From contig JAJPEN010000069.1 in assembly GCA_021166835.1 (NCBI GenBank), forward strand, positions 1 through 64,000: DNA of 64,000 nucleotides, given 5' to 3'. This document shows positions 44,481-54,762 of the stretch, piece by piece. Numbering within the stretch: position 1 is the first letter of the stretch; each line of letters opens with the position of its first letter. The notes below the pieces were generated by a model, which searched no databases, was not told the origin of the DNA, and saw only the letters and a list, made by a program, of their open reading frames with translations. This DNA is from Burkholderiaceae bacterium (lineage in GTDB: Bacteria > Pseudomonadota > Gammaproteobacteria > Burkholderiales > Burkholderiaceae). The translations under genes and the position numbers were made by a program.

Positions 44481-45152
44481 ATGAAATTTTCCGTCACCCC
44501 CCAGGTTGCCGATCTTCGACGCGCGAAGGCGCGCCACGATCGCGCGAAGGCCGAAGTCGAGCGGATCGCGGCAAGTGCCGAGCAGGCGCCGGCCGCCGAG
44601 ACAACCGCGGCGACCGACGAAGCGCTTGCCGCCGCGCGCCGAGCGTACGAAGACGCGGCCGGCGCGCGTGCGCTCGGCGATGCGACCGACGCCGATCTCG
44701 CGCAAGCGTATTCCCGGCTCGACGCGGCGCAACGAGCAGCGAACCGAGCGAACGACGACGCGCAGCGCACCGAGGCGGCCGTCGTCGGTCTGGCGCGAAG
44801 GCTCGACGCGGCGAAGGGCGAACGCGACGAGGCCGCGAAAGCCCTGCGCGAAGCGGAAGTCGCATGGCTGAACGCCGAGCTTGTCGCGGCGGATCGCGAG
44901 CATTGCGAGGCTATCGAGAGGCTCGGCCGAGCATTCGGACGCGCGAAGGCGATCGGCAATGCAATCGTGCGACGCGGCGCGCCGTGCTCCGCGTACCTCA
45001 CTCATGCGTCCGTTATCAGCGATCTTCCGTTTTTCGGTATCGCGTCGAGCCGTGAGGATCAGCGAGCCGAGATGCGCAAAGCTTTCGCAATCGACGCGCA
45101 GCAGGCCGAAGCGGCCGTCGCGCGCGCTGCACAGACGACGATGAACCGATGA
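44481..45152 (+). CDS. Coiled-coil satellite protein
   Basis: 223 aa, ATG 44481 after a GAGAGA site. Residues 8-150 are Ala/Arg/Glu-rich with heptad spacing (LRRAKARHDRAKAEVERIAA, LARRLDAAKGERDEAAKALR), a probable long coiled coil. A short globular end follows (SAYLTHASVISDLPFFGIAS). No family recognised. In satellites such proteins are sometimes scaffolding- or capsid-interfering, but nothing here proves that. Confidence 0.6.
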   Translation: MKFSVTPQVADLRRAKARHDRAKAEVERIAASAEQAPAAETTAATDEALAAARRAYEDAAGARALGDATDADLAQAYSRLDAAQRAANRANDDAQRTEAAVVGLARRLDAAKGERDEAAKALREAEVAWLNAELVAADREHCEAIERLGRAFGRAKAIGNAIVRRGAPCSAYLTHASVISDLPFFGIASSREDQRAEMRKAFAIDAQQAEAAVARAAQTTMNR

Positions 45153-45225
45153 CACGCGATTCGGCTGCCGTTCGTCGGAACGTGCATCAACTTTCGGTAG
45201 TGGATCCACTCGAAAAGCGTGTCCC

Positions 45226-45350
45226 GTGCAACCGAAAAGCGGTGAACTTTCGGGCGTTCGAGCCGTGCGAAGCCGGCGCGGCGCGGGATGCGACGCCGAG
45301 CGCGCGCATCGCCCGCCGTTCGTCGCCCGTTTCGTGCGCTTTTCGGTTGC
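45226..45350. repeat. Perfect 15-bp inverted repeat
   Basis: GTGCAACCGAAAAGC at 45226-45240 is matched by GCTTTTCGGTTGCAC at 45336-45350, with 95 nt between. A partial direct copy CGAAAAGCG lies at 45211. It falls in a low-confidence open frame (45149-45439) between the coiled-coil gene and the 75-aa gene. Confidence 0.75.
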
Positions 45351-45435
45351 ACCGTACTACCAAGAATCGCGTTGCATCAACCGGCGCTCGTCGCGCATTG
45401 TCGATCCATCGCAACCTTGCACGGAGTGAACGAAG

Positions 45436-45663
45436 ATGAACGCAACCGCCGTAGCCACGCTGTCGCCCGAGCGCGGAGAGAAGCTGCGCAGGTTCGTCGC
45501 GAACTGGATTCAGGAAACGTCGGTCGTCGGCGTCGATGCCGTCGAGATCATCGGCGATGACGTGATCGCGCGCGATCGGTTCGGCTCGTACGGCGTGGGC
45601 ACGATCGCCGATTGGTTGCCGGTCGCGCGTGCGCTCGGCGCGTTGCGCGGTTCGGTCGAATGA
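45436..45663 (+). CDS. Small satellite protein, 75 aa
   Basis: ATG 45436 follows GGAGTGAACGAAG. Composition looks like a real folded protein (LRRFVANWIQETSVVGVDAV, VIARDRFGSYGVGTIADWLP). No family known. Its stop overlaps the next start. Confidence 0.55.
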   Translation: MNATAVATLSPERGEKLRRFVANWIQETSVVGVDAVEIIGDDVIARDRFGSYGVGTIADWLPVARALGALRGSVE

Positions 45664-45956
45664 GGCGCCCGATCATGACGACGAACGAGCACGAAGGGAC
45701 CGACGTTCAGTCGATCGCGTTGTACGACGACGGCTTCGCGTGGGAGGCGATCGTACGGGTTCGCGGCGTCGCGTACGTCGCGCGGTACGTTGCCGGCCGG
45801 CTGTCGGTCGATGCGGCGCCCGGGCGTCGGCGCGCGGCGCGCGCGGCTTTGGCACGCCGAAGTCGTGCGCGAGTGGTCGATGGCGAAGGTAGCGCGCCTG
45901 CCGCGAAGCTGGCATCGCCGGCACGAGGCGATGCACGGGATTCGTCGCGAGCGTAA
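45660..45956 (+). CDS. Small satellite protein, about 98 aa
   Basis: ATG 45660 overlaps the previous stop; a second ATG at 45675 is an alternative. The first 60 residues (VQSIALYDDGFAWEAIVRVR, GVAYVARYVAGRLSV) look genuine. The C-terminus turns Arg/Ala-rich, while an overlapping frame (45790-46017) reads WHAEVVREWSMAKVARLPRS, so a frameshift near 45830 is possible. Function unknown. Confidence 0.5.
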   Translation: MRRPIMTTNEHEGTDVQSIALYDDGFAWEAIVRVRGVAYVARYVAGRLSVDAAPGRRRAARAALARRSRARVVDGEGSAPAAKLASPARGDARDSSRA

Positions 45957-46326
45957 TGCCGTCCGGCGCGCCGTGCGTGCGCGCCTTGCGGCCGAACAAC
46001 CGAGCGCGTGCGCGTGACGCGAGCGGCGCATCGAGCGCGAAAGGCGACCGGCGGCCTTGCCGTGGCTGTCGGCTCGCGGTACATCGGATGGGAGGCGGCG
46101 CGCGGCGCCCGAGGCGCCCGATAGGGGAATAGGACCGGCCGATCCTGTTCGGGCGGCCGGGCGGGCCTTAGTCGTGAGTCGCCCGCGTCAAAAAGCAACC
46201 GCGACAGCCCGCGGCGGCGATCTCAAGCCGCGCGGCGGGCACCTATGCCGACCACGAGGGAGGGGCGAAACGTGACGAACGAAGACGCGGCGCAGGCCGC
46301 CGGCCGAGTACTCGGCGCGATTCGGA

Positions 46327-46461
46327 GTGCTTCCGCCGTTCCCGTTCGGCGTCGAAGATTTGTTCTACGTTCGTGTGCTGCGGCAGGCGCTTGACGACGG
46401 AAAGCCGATCGACCCGGAATTCGATTGGTATCCCGACTTGCCGCCGGGCGCGCTCGCTTGA
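46327..46461 (+). CDS. Possible short protein upstream of the DUF2280 gene
   Basis: 44 codons from GTG 46327. The peptide PPFPFGVEDLFYVRVLRQAL then DDGKPIDPEFDWYPDLPPGA is clearly protein-like, but the start is weak. A GTG at 46272 with a better ribosome site (AGGGGCG) is in another frame (TNEDAAQAAGRVLGAIRS), so an indel between them may have broken a somewhat longer gene. Confidence 0.4.
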   Translation: MLPPFPFGVEDLFYVRVLRQALDDGKPIDPEFDWYPDLPPGALA

Positions 46462-46512
46462 GCGGTGCGGCGCCGCCCCGCAACCTGTACCGGTCCGATA
46501 CGATTCGAGGAA

Positions 46513-47055
46513 ATGGCAAGGCTCGACGATCGAACCAAGACGCGCATCGTTCAAGCGCTGGCGTGCTACGACCCGCCCGCGCAGGTCGTCGCGACTGTCA
46601 AGGACGAATGCGGCGTCGCCGTCACGCGGCAGCAGGTCCAGTGTTACGACCCCGAGAAGGTCGCCGGGCGTTCGCTGGCGAAGCGCTGGTCGGACCTTTT
46701 CTTCGCGACCCGCGAAGCGTTCCTGCGCGACGCGGCCTCGATCCCGATCGCGAATCAGTCGTTCCGCCTTCGCGCGTTGCAACGGATGTACGAACAGGCG
46801 TCGACGCGCGGGAATATCCCGCTCGCAGCCGCGGCGCTCGAACAGGCGGCGAAGGAAGTCGGCGGCCTGTTCACGAACCGGCGCGAGCACTCGGGGCCGG
46901 CCGGCGGACCGATCCGAACCGACAGCGTGCATCATCTGAGCGACGCCGAGCTTGAGCGGATCGCCGCGAGTGGCACGCCTGATCAAGTCCCGGTTCACTG
47001 TTGCGAAACGCCGTCGCTTTCGCCGCGCGCCGGGGCGGTTAGAATCGTTCGCTGA
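46513..47055 (+). CDS. DUF2280 protein (putative phage small terminase subunit)
   Basis: 180 aa from ATG 46513, where the family normally starts (MARLDDRTKTRIVQALACYD). Further family features are PPAQVVATVKDECGVAVTRQ, the CYDPEKVAGRSLAKRWSDLF segment, SIPIANQSFRLRALQRMYEQ and AAAALEQAAKEVGG. In complete phages DUF2280 genes lie just upstream of the large terminase and are taken as TerS. Here no large subunit follows; the element ends about 130 nt later. A lone TerS is the tool satellites use to redirect a helper phage's packaging. Confidence 0.85.
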   Translation: MARLDDRTKTRIVQALACYDPPAQVVATVKDECGVAVTRQQVQCYDPEKVAGRSLAKRWSDLFFATREAFLRDAASIPIANQSFRLRALQRMYEQASTRGNIPLAAAALEQAAKEVGGLFTNRREHSGPAGGPIRTDSVHHLSDAELERIAASGTPDQVPVHCCETPSLSPRAGAVRIVR

Positions 47056-47087
47056 TATCCGCGTTGATCCGCCTGCATCCGGCCCAA

Positions 47088-47111
47088 GTGGGGGAACGAT
47101 CCGGGGGAACG
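47088..47111 (+). repeat. Right copy of the element's 24-bp direct repeat
   Basis: Matches 39215-39238 in the same orientation at 22 of 24 positions (GTGGGGGAACG-ATCC-GGGGGAACG). The copies are 7.87 kb apart and bracket all element genes, beginning 32 nt after the DUF2280 stop. Confidence 0.75.
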
Positions 47112-47160
47112 CTCGATATCAGGATCCCGCGAAAGCCTTATCCGGCGCGGCTTTCCGGCC

Positions 47161-47186
47161 GATATTCGGAGTCCCTACGGCCATCT
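47161..47186 (+). other. Possible degenerate att half-site
   Basis: TTCGGAGTCCCTACGGCCA (47165-47183) resembles the tRNA-Glu 3' part TTCGAATCCCCTACGGGA with gaps, and is followed by a terminator just as a tRNA would be. The match is imperfect, so this is a suggestion for the right boundary only. Confidence 0.3.
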
Positions 47187-47215
47187 AACCCGCTGATTTC
47201 ACAGCGGGTTTTTCG
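47187..47215 (+). terminator. Rho-independent terminator at the right end of the element
   Basis: AACCCGCTG (47187-47195) pairs with CAGCGGGTT (47202-47210) and is followed by TTTTT. It would end the satellite's rightward transcript. Confidence 0.8.
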
Positions 47216-47514
47216 TTTCTGGCGCTCAAAAGTGCGGAAAATGTCCGGAATCACGAATTCGGCGCGTCGTCCACCGGCCTCGTGACGACCGTCTGCCGAA
47301 CGATCTTGCGAGACCCTTTACCTGCGCCGCAATGGACTTCGGTGCCGGGCGGCACATCGACGATGCAGCCCTCAGTCGCCGCATACGAGGTTCTGCTGAT
47401 TGCCGGCGACATTCACCACGGGGGCACGCGGATCTGGAACTCCCGCGATGATGACGACATCACGCTGCGGCTCGCTGTGAAACTATCGATCAACATCGAT
47501 CATTCAGTCGAAGA
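47216..47514. other. Spacer where a fitB toxin would be expected
   Basis: About 300 bases. Downstream of fitA on the minus strand no PIN-domain start (such as MIVLDTN) is present; the first ATG frame stops after six codons. A 55-codon minus-strand frame near 47254-47421 (MSPAISRTSYAATEGCIVDV) has a protein-like look but no recognised family. Confidence 0.45.
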
Positions 47515-47757
47515 TCAGCGTTTGGCCGGCGCCTTGTCGCGCACGTTCTCGAAAACGGCGAAATCTTCATTGGTCAGCCCGATCCTGCGACCGATGGCGG
47601 CCAGGGCTTCGCCCACACGCACGCGCTTCTCCGGCTTGACCACAGCCGCCAGAATCTCCCGCACCTCGGCTTCCGTGCTGCGGCCGTGCTGGGCTGCCCG
47701 CACGCGCAAAGCGCGATGCACGTCATCGGGCACATTCCTTACAGTCAGGATTGCCAT
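47515..47757 (-). CDS. fitA: FitA/VapB-like ribbon-helix-helix antitoxin, orphan
   Basis: 80 aa. The N-terminus AILTVRNVPDDVHRALRVRA is a ribbon-helix-helix DNA-binding domain, followed by AAQHGRSTEAEVREILAAVV, typical of FitA-type antitoxins. FitA normally pairs with a downstream PIN-domain RNase FitB; none follows here, so the module seems truncated. It borders the right end of the satellite, where insertion or deletion may have removed the toxin. Confidence 0.82.
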   Translation of the reverse strand: MAILTVRNVPDDVHRALRVRAAQHGRSTEAEVREILAAVVKPEKRVRVGEALAAIGRRIGLTNEDFAVFENVRDKAPAKR

Positions 47758-47814
47758 GATTCAAAATCAAAATCTATTACATGCTTTCAATGACTGCAGT
47801 CACCCGCGCAAGCG

Positions 47815-48465
47815 TCAAGCTCCGCCCCCGAGCAGCCCCGGCTTCCCCGCCTCCCACCGCGCATATTCCGTGCTCAGCATCCGCACGTGCTCGAGTTCCT
47901 CCGCGGCGAGCTCCCGATAGAGCTGCTGCTCGACCGACCCTTCGCCGGCGCGCGTCGCGCAGTCGCTGAAATACGCGCTCGCGCGGTTCTCGAGCGCGAT
48001 GGCGATGCGGAACAGGTTCGCCGGATCGGCCGGGCGATTGACCACGCCGCCGAACACCGCAGCCGCGTCCAGGTCGGCGATGCTCACGTCCGTCGGCACC
48101 TCGACGTGATACCGGCGCGACAGGGTGCGCATGTGTTCGCTCTCCATCTGCGCCAGCGCTTCGAACAGCTTTTCGAGGATCGGTTCGTCGGTGTCGGCCG
48201 CGGCGCGGCGATAGAACGCCTGCCCGCCGAGTTCGATCTCGAATGCCTTGCGGATGCCTTCGAGGGCCGACGCGTCTTCGATCTCCCGCGCGTCGAGCAT
48301 CTCCAGCTCGCCGCCGCACTGCGGGCATCGTCCGTACGGAAACGCGAAGCCGTCGCTGACCTTGGCGCAGCGCGTGCAGCGCCATTGCAGGACGGCGTCG
48401 GCGCAGCAGATGTAGACGCCGTCGTCCGCGTCGTCGAGGGGCCGGTGGCATTTCGGACATTGCAT
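47815..48465 (-). CDS. Reverse-type rubrerythrin (zinc ribbons plus ferritin-like di-iron domain)
   Basis: 216 aa, ATG 48465 with GAGGAG site. The N-terminal 60 residues carry four Cys pairs (QCPKCHRPL, YICCAD, WRCTRCAKVS, GRCPQCGGEL) forming rubredoxin/zinc-ribbon elements. The ferritin-like four-helix domain follows with Glu/ExxH ligand sets FEIELGGQAFYRRAA, MESEHMRTL, ALENRASAYF and ELAAEELEHVRML. Standard rubrerythrin has the rubredoxin domain at the C-terminus; here the order is reversed. It probably reduces peroxide. It starts 10 nt after the NfnAB-like gene, in one operon. Confidence 0.85.
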   Translation of the reverse strand: MQCPKCHRPLDDADDGVYICCADAVLQWRCTRCAKVSDGFAFPYGRCPQCGGELEMLDAREIEDASALEGIRKAFEIELGGQAFYRRAAADTDEPILEKLFEALAQMESEHMRTLSRRYHVEVPTDVSIADLDAAAVFGGVVNRPADPANLFRIAIALENRASAYFSDCATRAGEGSVEQQLYRELAAEELEHVRMLSTEYARWEAGKPGLLGGGA

Positions 48466-48475
48466 GGTGCGCTCC

Positions 48476-50815
48476 TCAGGCCGTCGTCGCGGCGAGCGGG
48501 GTGGGGGGCACGAAGGTCTCGAGATCCTCGACGGCGATCGGCCATTGGCGCGGCTGCCGCTGCAGGTACGTGGCGATCGCCCGGGCCGCGCGGCGCCCGG
48601 CGCTCATCGCGAGGATCACGGTCGCGCCGCCGGTGACGATGTCGCCGCCCGCGAACACGCCGGGCAGGTTGGTCGCCTGCGTGCGATCGTCGGCGACGAT
48701 GTAGCCCCACTTGTTTCGCGCGAGCCCCTGCGTGGCCTGGGCGACGATCGGGTTGGCCTTGGTGCCCAGCGCGTAGATCACGGTGTCGCACGGCCACTCG
48801 ACGAATTCGCCTAGCGGCACCGGCGAGCGCCGACCGCGCTCGTCGGGTTCGCCCAGCGCCATCTTCTGCACGCGGATCCCGCGCACGTCGCCGTCGTCGG
48901 TGAGCAGGATTTCCACCGGCGCGTGCAGGAAGCTGAATTCGATGCCTTCTTCCTTCGCGTGGCGCAGTTCCTCGACGCGCGCGGGCGCCTCGGCCTCCGA
49001 GCGGCGATAGACGCAGCGCACGTGCGCCGCGCCGACGCGCTTCGCTACGCGCAGGCAATCCATCGCGGTATTGCCCGCGCCGATGACGACGACGTTGTCG
49101 CCGAGGCTGATCGGGGTGTCGCGATACGGGAACTGATCGCCGCCCATCAGGTTCACGCGCGTGAGGAACTCGTTGGCCGAGTACACCTGTCCGGCGAACT
49201 CGCCCGGGATGCCGAGGAAGGCGGGCGCGCCGGCGCCCGCGGCGATGAACACCGCATCGAATCCCATCTCGCCGGTGAGCTGCGGCACGGTGAAGGTCTT
49301 GCCGATCACCTTGTTGGTCTCGAAGCGCACGCCGCAGTCCTGCAGGCGCCGGACTTCGCGATCGATGATCTCGCGCGGCAGCCGGAACGACGGAATGCCG
49401 TAGCGCAGTACGCCGCCGACTACGTGCAGCGCTTCGTAGACCGTGACCTCGGCGCCGTACTTGACGAGGTCGGCGGCGGCGGCGAGCCCGCCCGGTCCGG
49501 AGCCGACGATCGCTACCCTGCCCAGCGAGGTCTCGAAGCGCGGAGGCACGACCGGCGCGGGCTTCGCGTTGTCGCCGACGAAGCGCTCGAGCCTGCCGAT
49601 CGCCACCGGCTCCATCTTCGCCTTGACGAGGATGCATTGCGCTTCGCACTGGCTTTCCTGCGGGCACACGCGTCCGCACACCGACGGAAAGATGCTCGAC
49701 TCGTGAATCGCGCCGACGGCGCCTTCGAGGTCGCGCACCATCAGGTGACGGATGAAGCGCGGAATGTCGATGCTCACCGGACAGCCGTCGATGCAGGTGG
49801 GGTTGATGCACTGGATGCAGCGCTCGGCCTCGCGCAGCGCCGCGCCGTAGTCGTAGCCGAGATTCACTTCGGCGAAGCTCTGCGCGCGCTCGGTCGGGTC
49901 GCGCTCGGGCATCTTCACCTGGTGACGCTCGAGCGCCGAGAACTTCTTGTACGTGCGCTTGCCCTCGACGAAGAGCTTCTGCTCGATGCTGCAGACATGC
50001 GCCGCGTCCTCGTTGGCCTGCGCTTCCTGCCTGCGGAAACGCTTCTGGCGTGCGTGCAGTTCCTTGAAGTCGACCAGGTGGCCGTCGAAATCGGGGCCGT
50101 CGACGCAGGCGAACTTCACTTCGCCGCCCACGGTGACGCGGCAGGACCCGCACATGCCGGTGCCGTCGACCATGATCGTGTTCAGCGAGACCATGGTCTT
50201 CGCGCCGTACGGCCGCGTCGTCTCGACGCAGGCGTGCATCATCGGCATCGGGCCGATCGCCACGACGAGATCGGGCTTCTCCCGATCGAGCAGGTCCTTC
50301 AGCGCTTCGGTGACGAAACCGGGGCGCCCCGCGCTGCCGTCGTCGGTGCACACGACCAGTTCGTCGGCGTATTCGGCGAGCTTGTCCGCCCAGAACACGA
50401 GGTCCCGGTTGCGAAAGCCCACGATGCAGGTCGTGCGGTTGCCGGCCTGCCGGAAGGCGCGCAACTGCGGAAAGATCGGCGCCACGCCGAGGCCGCCGCC
50501 CACCAGCACGACGTGCCCGACCTCGTCGATGTGCTGCGGCAGGCCGAGCGGGCCGACGAAGTCGTCGAAGGTGTCGCCTTCGGCGTAGTCGTCGCGCATC
50601 TGCCGGGTGGTCTTGCCGAGCGCCTGCACGACGATGGTCACGGTGCCGCGCTCGCGGTCGTAGTCGGCCACCGTCAAGGGGATGCGTTCGCCGCCTTCGT
50701 ACAGGCGCAGCATGACGAAGTGCCCCGGCTCGGCGGCCCTGGCGACGTCGGGCGCCAGGACTTCCCAGAGGAACGCGTTCTCCGAGAAGATCTCGTGGCG
50801 AACGATCGTGTACAT
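48476..50815 (-). CDS. Fused ferredoxin-NADP reductase / glutamate synthase small-subunit-like flavoprotein (NfnAB-like)
   Basis: 779 aa, ATG 50815 with GGAG site. Residues 1-280 are a ferredoxin-reductase-like FAD/NAD domain with a 2Fe-2S site (VLVGGGLGVAPIFPQLRAF, GTGMCGSCRVTVGG, KFACVDGPDFDGH). Residues 320-779 resemble GltD/NfnB: 4Fe-4S ligands in RCIQCINPTCIDGCPVSIDI and CGRVCPQESQCEAQC, then FAD motif VAIVGSGPGGLAAAADLV and NAD motif NVVVIGAGNTAMDCLRVAKR. NfnAB bifurcates electrons among NADH, NADPH and ferredoxin. Here it probably supplies electrons, possibly to the adjacent rubrerythrin. Confidence 0.88.
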   Translation of the reverse strand: MYTIVRHEIFSENAFLWEVLAPDVARAAEPGHFVMLRLYEGGERIPLTVADYDRERGTVTIVVQALGKTTRQMRDDYAEGDTFDDFVGPLGLPQHIDEVGHVVLVGGGLGVAPIFPQLRAFRQAGNRTTCIVGFRNRDLVFWADKLAEYADELVVCTDDGSAGRPGFVTEALKDLLDREKPDLVVAIGPMPMMHACVETTRPYGAKTMVSLNTIMVDGTGMCGSCRVTVGGEVKFACVDGPDFDGHLVDFKELHARQKRFRRQEAQANEDAAHVCSIEQKLFVEGKRTYKKFSALERHQVKMPERDPTERAQSFAEVNLGYDYGAALREAERCIQCINPTCIDGCPVSIDIPRFIRHLMVRDLEGAVGAIHESSIFPSVCGRVCPQESQCEAQCILVKAKMEPVAIGRLERFVGDNAKPAPVVPPRFETSLGRVAIVGSGPGGLAAAADLVKYGAEVTVYEALHVVGGVLRYGIPSFRLPREIIDREVRRLQDCGVRFETNKVIGKTFTVPQLTGEMGFDAVFIAAGAGAPAFLGIPGEFAGQVYSANEFLTRVNLMGGDQFPYRDTPISLGDNVVVIGAGNTAMDCLRVAKRVGAAHVRCVYRRSEAEAPARVEELRHAKEEGIEFSFLHAPVEILLTDDGDVRGIRVQKMALGEPDERGRRSPVPLGEFVEWPCDTVIYALGTKANPIVAQATQGLARNKWGYIVADDRTQATNLPGVFAGGDIVTGGATVILAMSAGRRAARAIATYLQRQPRQWPIAVEDLETFVPPTPLAATTA

Positions 50816-51010
50816 CGACGGCTCCGATTGATGAACGGCGGCGGCGCGCACCTGATCGCCGCGCGTTCTCCACGGAACGGCCGGCGAGCGCGATGCACCC
50901 GCGCGATCATGCGCGAGCGATGTGCGGCCGTCCAGAGCGACGTCGGGCCCGGGGGCGTGGACCTTGCAGCCGACCGGGTGCGATCGATCAGCCGGCGCGC
51001 CTCGAAGGCG

Positions 51011-51688
51011 TCAGCCCGCGTCGGACGCTTGGCGGTCTTTGGCCAGTTCTTCCAGCGCGCGCTCGAAGGCCTCCGGGGGCTGGCCGCCGGAGATCAGGTA
51101 GCGGTCGTCGACGATGGTGGCCGGCACGGAACGGATGCCGCTTTGCTGGTAGCGGCGTTCGAGGGCGCGCACTTCGTCGGCGTATTCGCCGCTCTCCAGC
51201 ATGCGGCGTGCTTCGTTCGCGTCGAGACCGGTGTCGGCGGCCAGGCGGATCAGCACGGCATGGTCGGCGACGTTCTCGTTGTCGGCGAAGTAGGCATGGA
51301 AGAGCGCTTTCTGCAGCGCCAGCGCTCGTTCGGAATCCTGCAGCGCGGCCCAATGCAGCAGCCGGTGCGCATCGAAGGTGTTCCACACGCGGGTGCCGGG
51401 GCTATACGCGATCGTCACGCCGAGCGACGCCGCGCGTTCGCGGATCGTCGAGCGGTTGGCTTGCAGTTGCGCCTCGTCGATGCCGTATTTGCGCATCAGG
51501 TGAGCGCCGGCATCGACGCCCTCGAAGGGCATGTCGGGCTCGAGCTCGAAGGGCTGCAGGTGGATGTCGGCTCGCACGCGATCGGCCAGGCGCGCCAGTG
51601 CGACCTGCAGGCCGGCGAGACCGATCGCGCACCACGGGCAGGCGATGTCGGAGACGAAGTCGATGCGCAGGCGTACGGGTTCGGTCAT
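51011..51688 (-). CDS. FrnE-like DsbA-family oxidoreductase
   Basis: 225 aa thioredoxin-fold protein of the DsbA/FrnE group. The active site is IDFVSDIACPWCAIG (CPWC, residues 17-20), with the cis-Pro region GIRSVPATIVDDRYLISGGQ. There is no signal peptide, so it is cytosolic, as is usual for FrnE. Its partner is unknown. It lies alone between the Nfn operon and cbbR, separated from the former by about 195 nt. Confidence 0.9.
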   Translation of the reverse strand: MTEPVRLRIDFVSDIACPWCAIGLAGLQVALARLADRVRADIHLQPFELEPDMPFEGVDAGAHLMRKYGIDEAQLQANRSTIRERAASLGVTIAYSPGTRVWNTFDAHRLLHWAALQDSERALALQKALFHAYFADNENVADHAVLIRLAADTGLDANEARRMLESGEYADEVRALERRYQQSGIRSVPATIVDDRYLISGGQPPEAFERALEELAKDRQASDAG

Positions 51689-51736
51689 CGTGGTTCCCTG
51701 AATCTTTTCATTTTGCGCCTTGCGTGCGGCGCACCT

Positions 51737-54232
<2,496 letters not shown>

Positions 54233-54284
54233 GCGCGGCCGGATCGATCCCGCGGCACACAGAACCCTCTCCGGAGCTTCCGTC

Positions 54285-54713
54285 ATGCGTATCACCCAGG
54301 GCGCCTTCTCTTTCCTTCCGGATCTCGACGACACGCAGGTCCGCGCGCAGATCGACTACTGCCTGCGCAACGGCTGGGCCGTGAGCCTCGAGTACACCGA
54401 CGACATCCATCCGCGCAACGTCTACTGGCAGATGTACGGCCAGCCGATGTTCGACCTGGCCGACGCCGGCGGCGCGATGCTCGAGCTGCAGGCGTGTCGC
54501 GAGACCTTTCGCGACCACTACATCCGCGTGAACGGCTTCGACTCCACGCGCGGCTGGGAAACGGTGCGCCTTTCGTTCCTCGCGAACCGTCCGGCGCACG
54601 AGCCGGGACTGCGGCTGCGACGCACCGAGGCGGGCGGCCGTCTGCAGCGCTATGCGCTCGACGGCTACGCCGCGCAGCGCGAGCCGGGTCGGCGCTACGG
54701 CGAACGCTGCTGA
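54285..54713 (+). CDS. cbbS: RuBisCO small subunit, red type
   Basis: 142 aa. Begins [20 protein letters not shown], and has the [15 protein letters not shown] and [17 protein letters not shown] segments of red-type small subunits, with the C-terminal extension (beta-hairpin region, residues 100-142) that is characteristic of form IC/ID. It assembles with CbbL as L8S8. It follows cbbL by 52 nt. Confidence 0.96.
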   Translation: MRITQGAFSFLPDLDDTQVRAQIDYCLRNGWAVSLEYTDDIHPRNVYWQMYGQPMFDLADAGGAMLELQACRETFRDHYIRVNGFDSTRGWETVRLSFLANRPAHEPGLRLRRTEAGGRLQRYALDGYAAQREPGRRYGERC

Positions 54714-54762
54714 AGACGCCGGCGAGCGCAAGCGCCGCAATGCGAACCGGAGGCACGACGCG

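Larger units (their letters stand above)
39104..47186 (+). mobile_element. Phage-satellite-like integrated element (about 8 kb)
   Basis: All supported genes run in one direction away from tRNA-Glu. They are an integrase, two unknowns, AlpA, a primase-type zinc-finger protein, a RepA-like helicase, an iteron-like array, small overlapping genes and a DUF2280 protein. Nearly every gene overlaps the next by the ATGA/GTGA type. There are no capsid, tail, lysis or large-terminase genes. A 24-bp direct repeat (22/24) lies near each end, at 39215 and 47088. The exact att sites are not certain; a perfect copy of the tRNA 3' end was not found on the right. Confidence 0.72.

Noticed and set aside
45149..45439. 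96-codon frame after the coiled-coil gene
   Set aside because: Overlaps the previous stop nicely, but composition is poor and it contains a perfect inverted repeat; treated as non-coding.
47282..47920. 212-codon plus-strand frame across the fitA region
   Set aside because: Antisense to fitA and the rubrerythrin end; no protein-like pattern.
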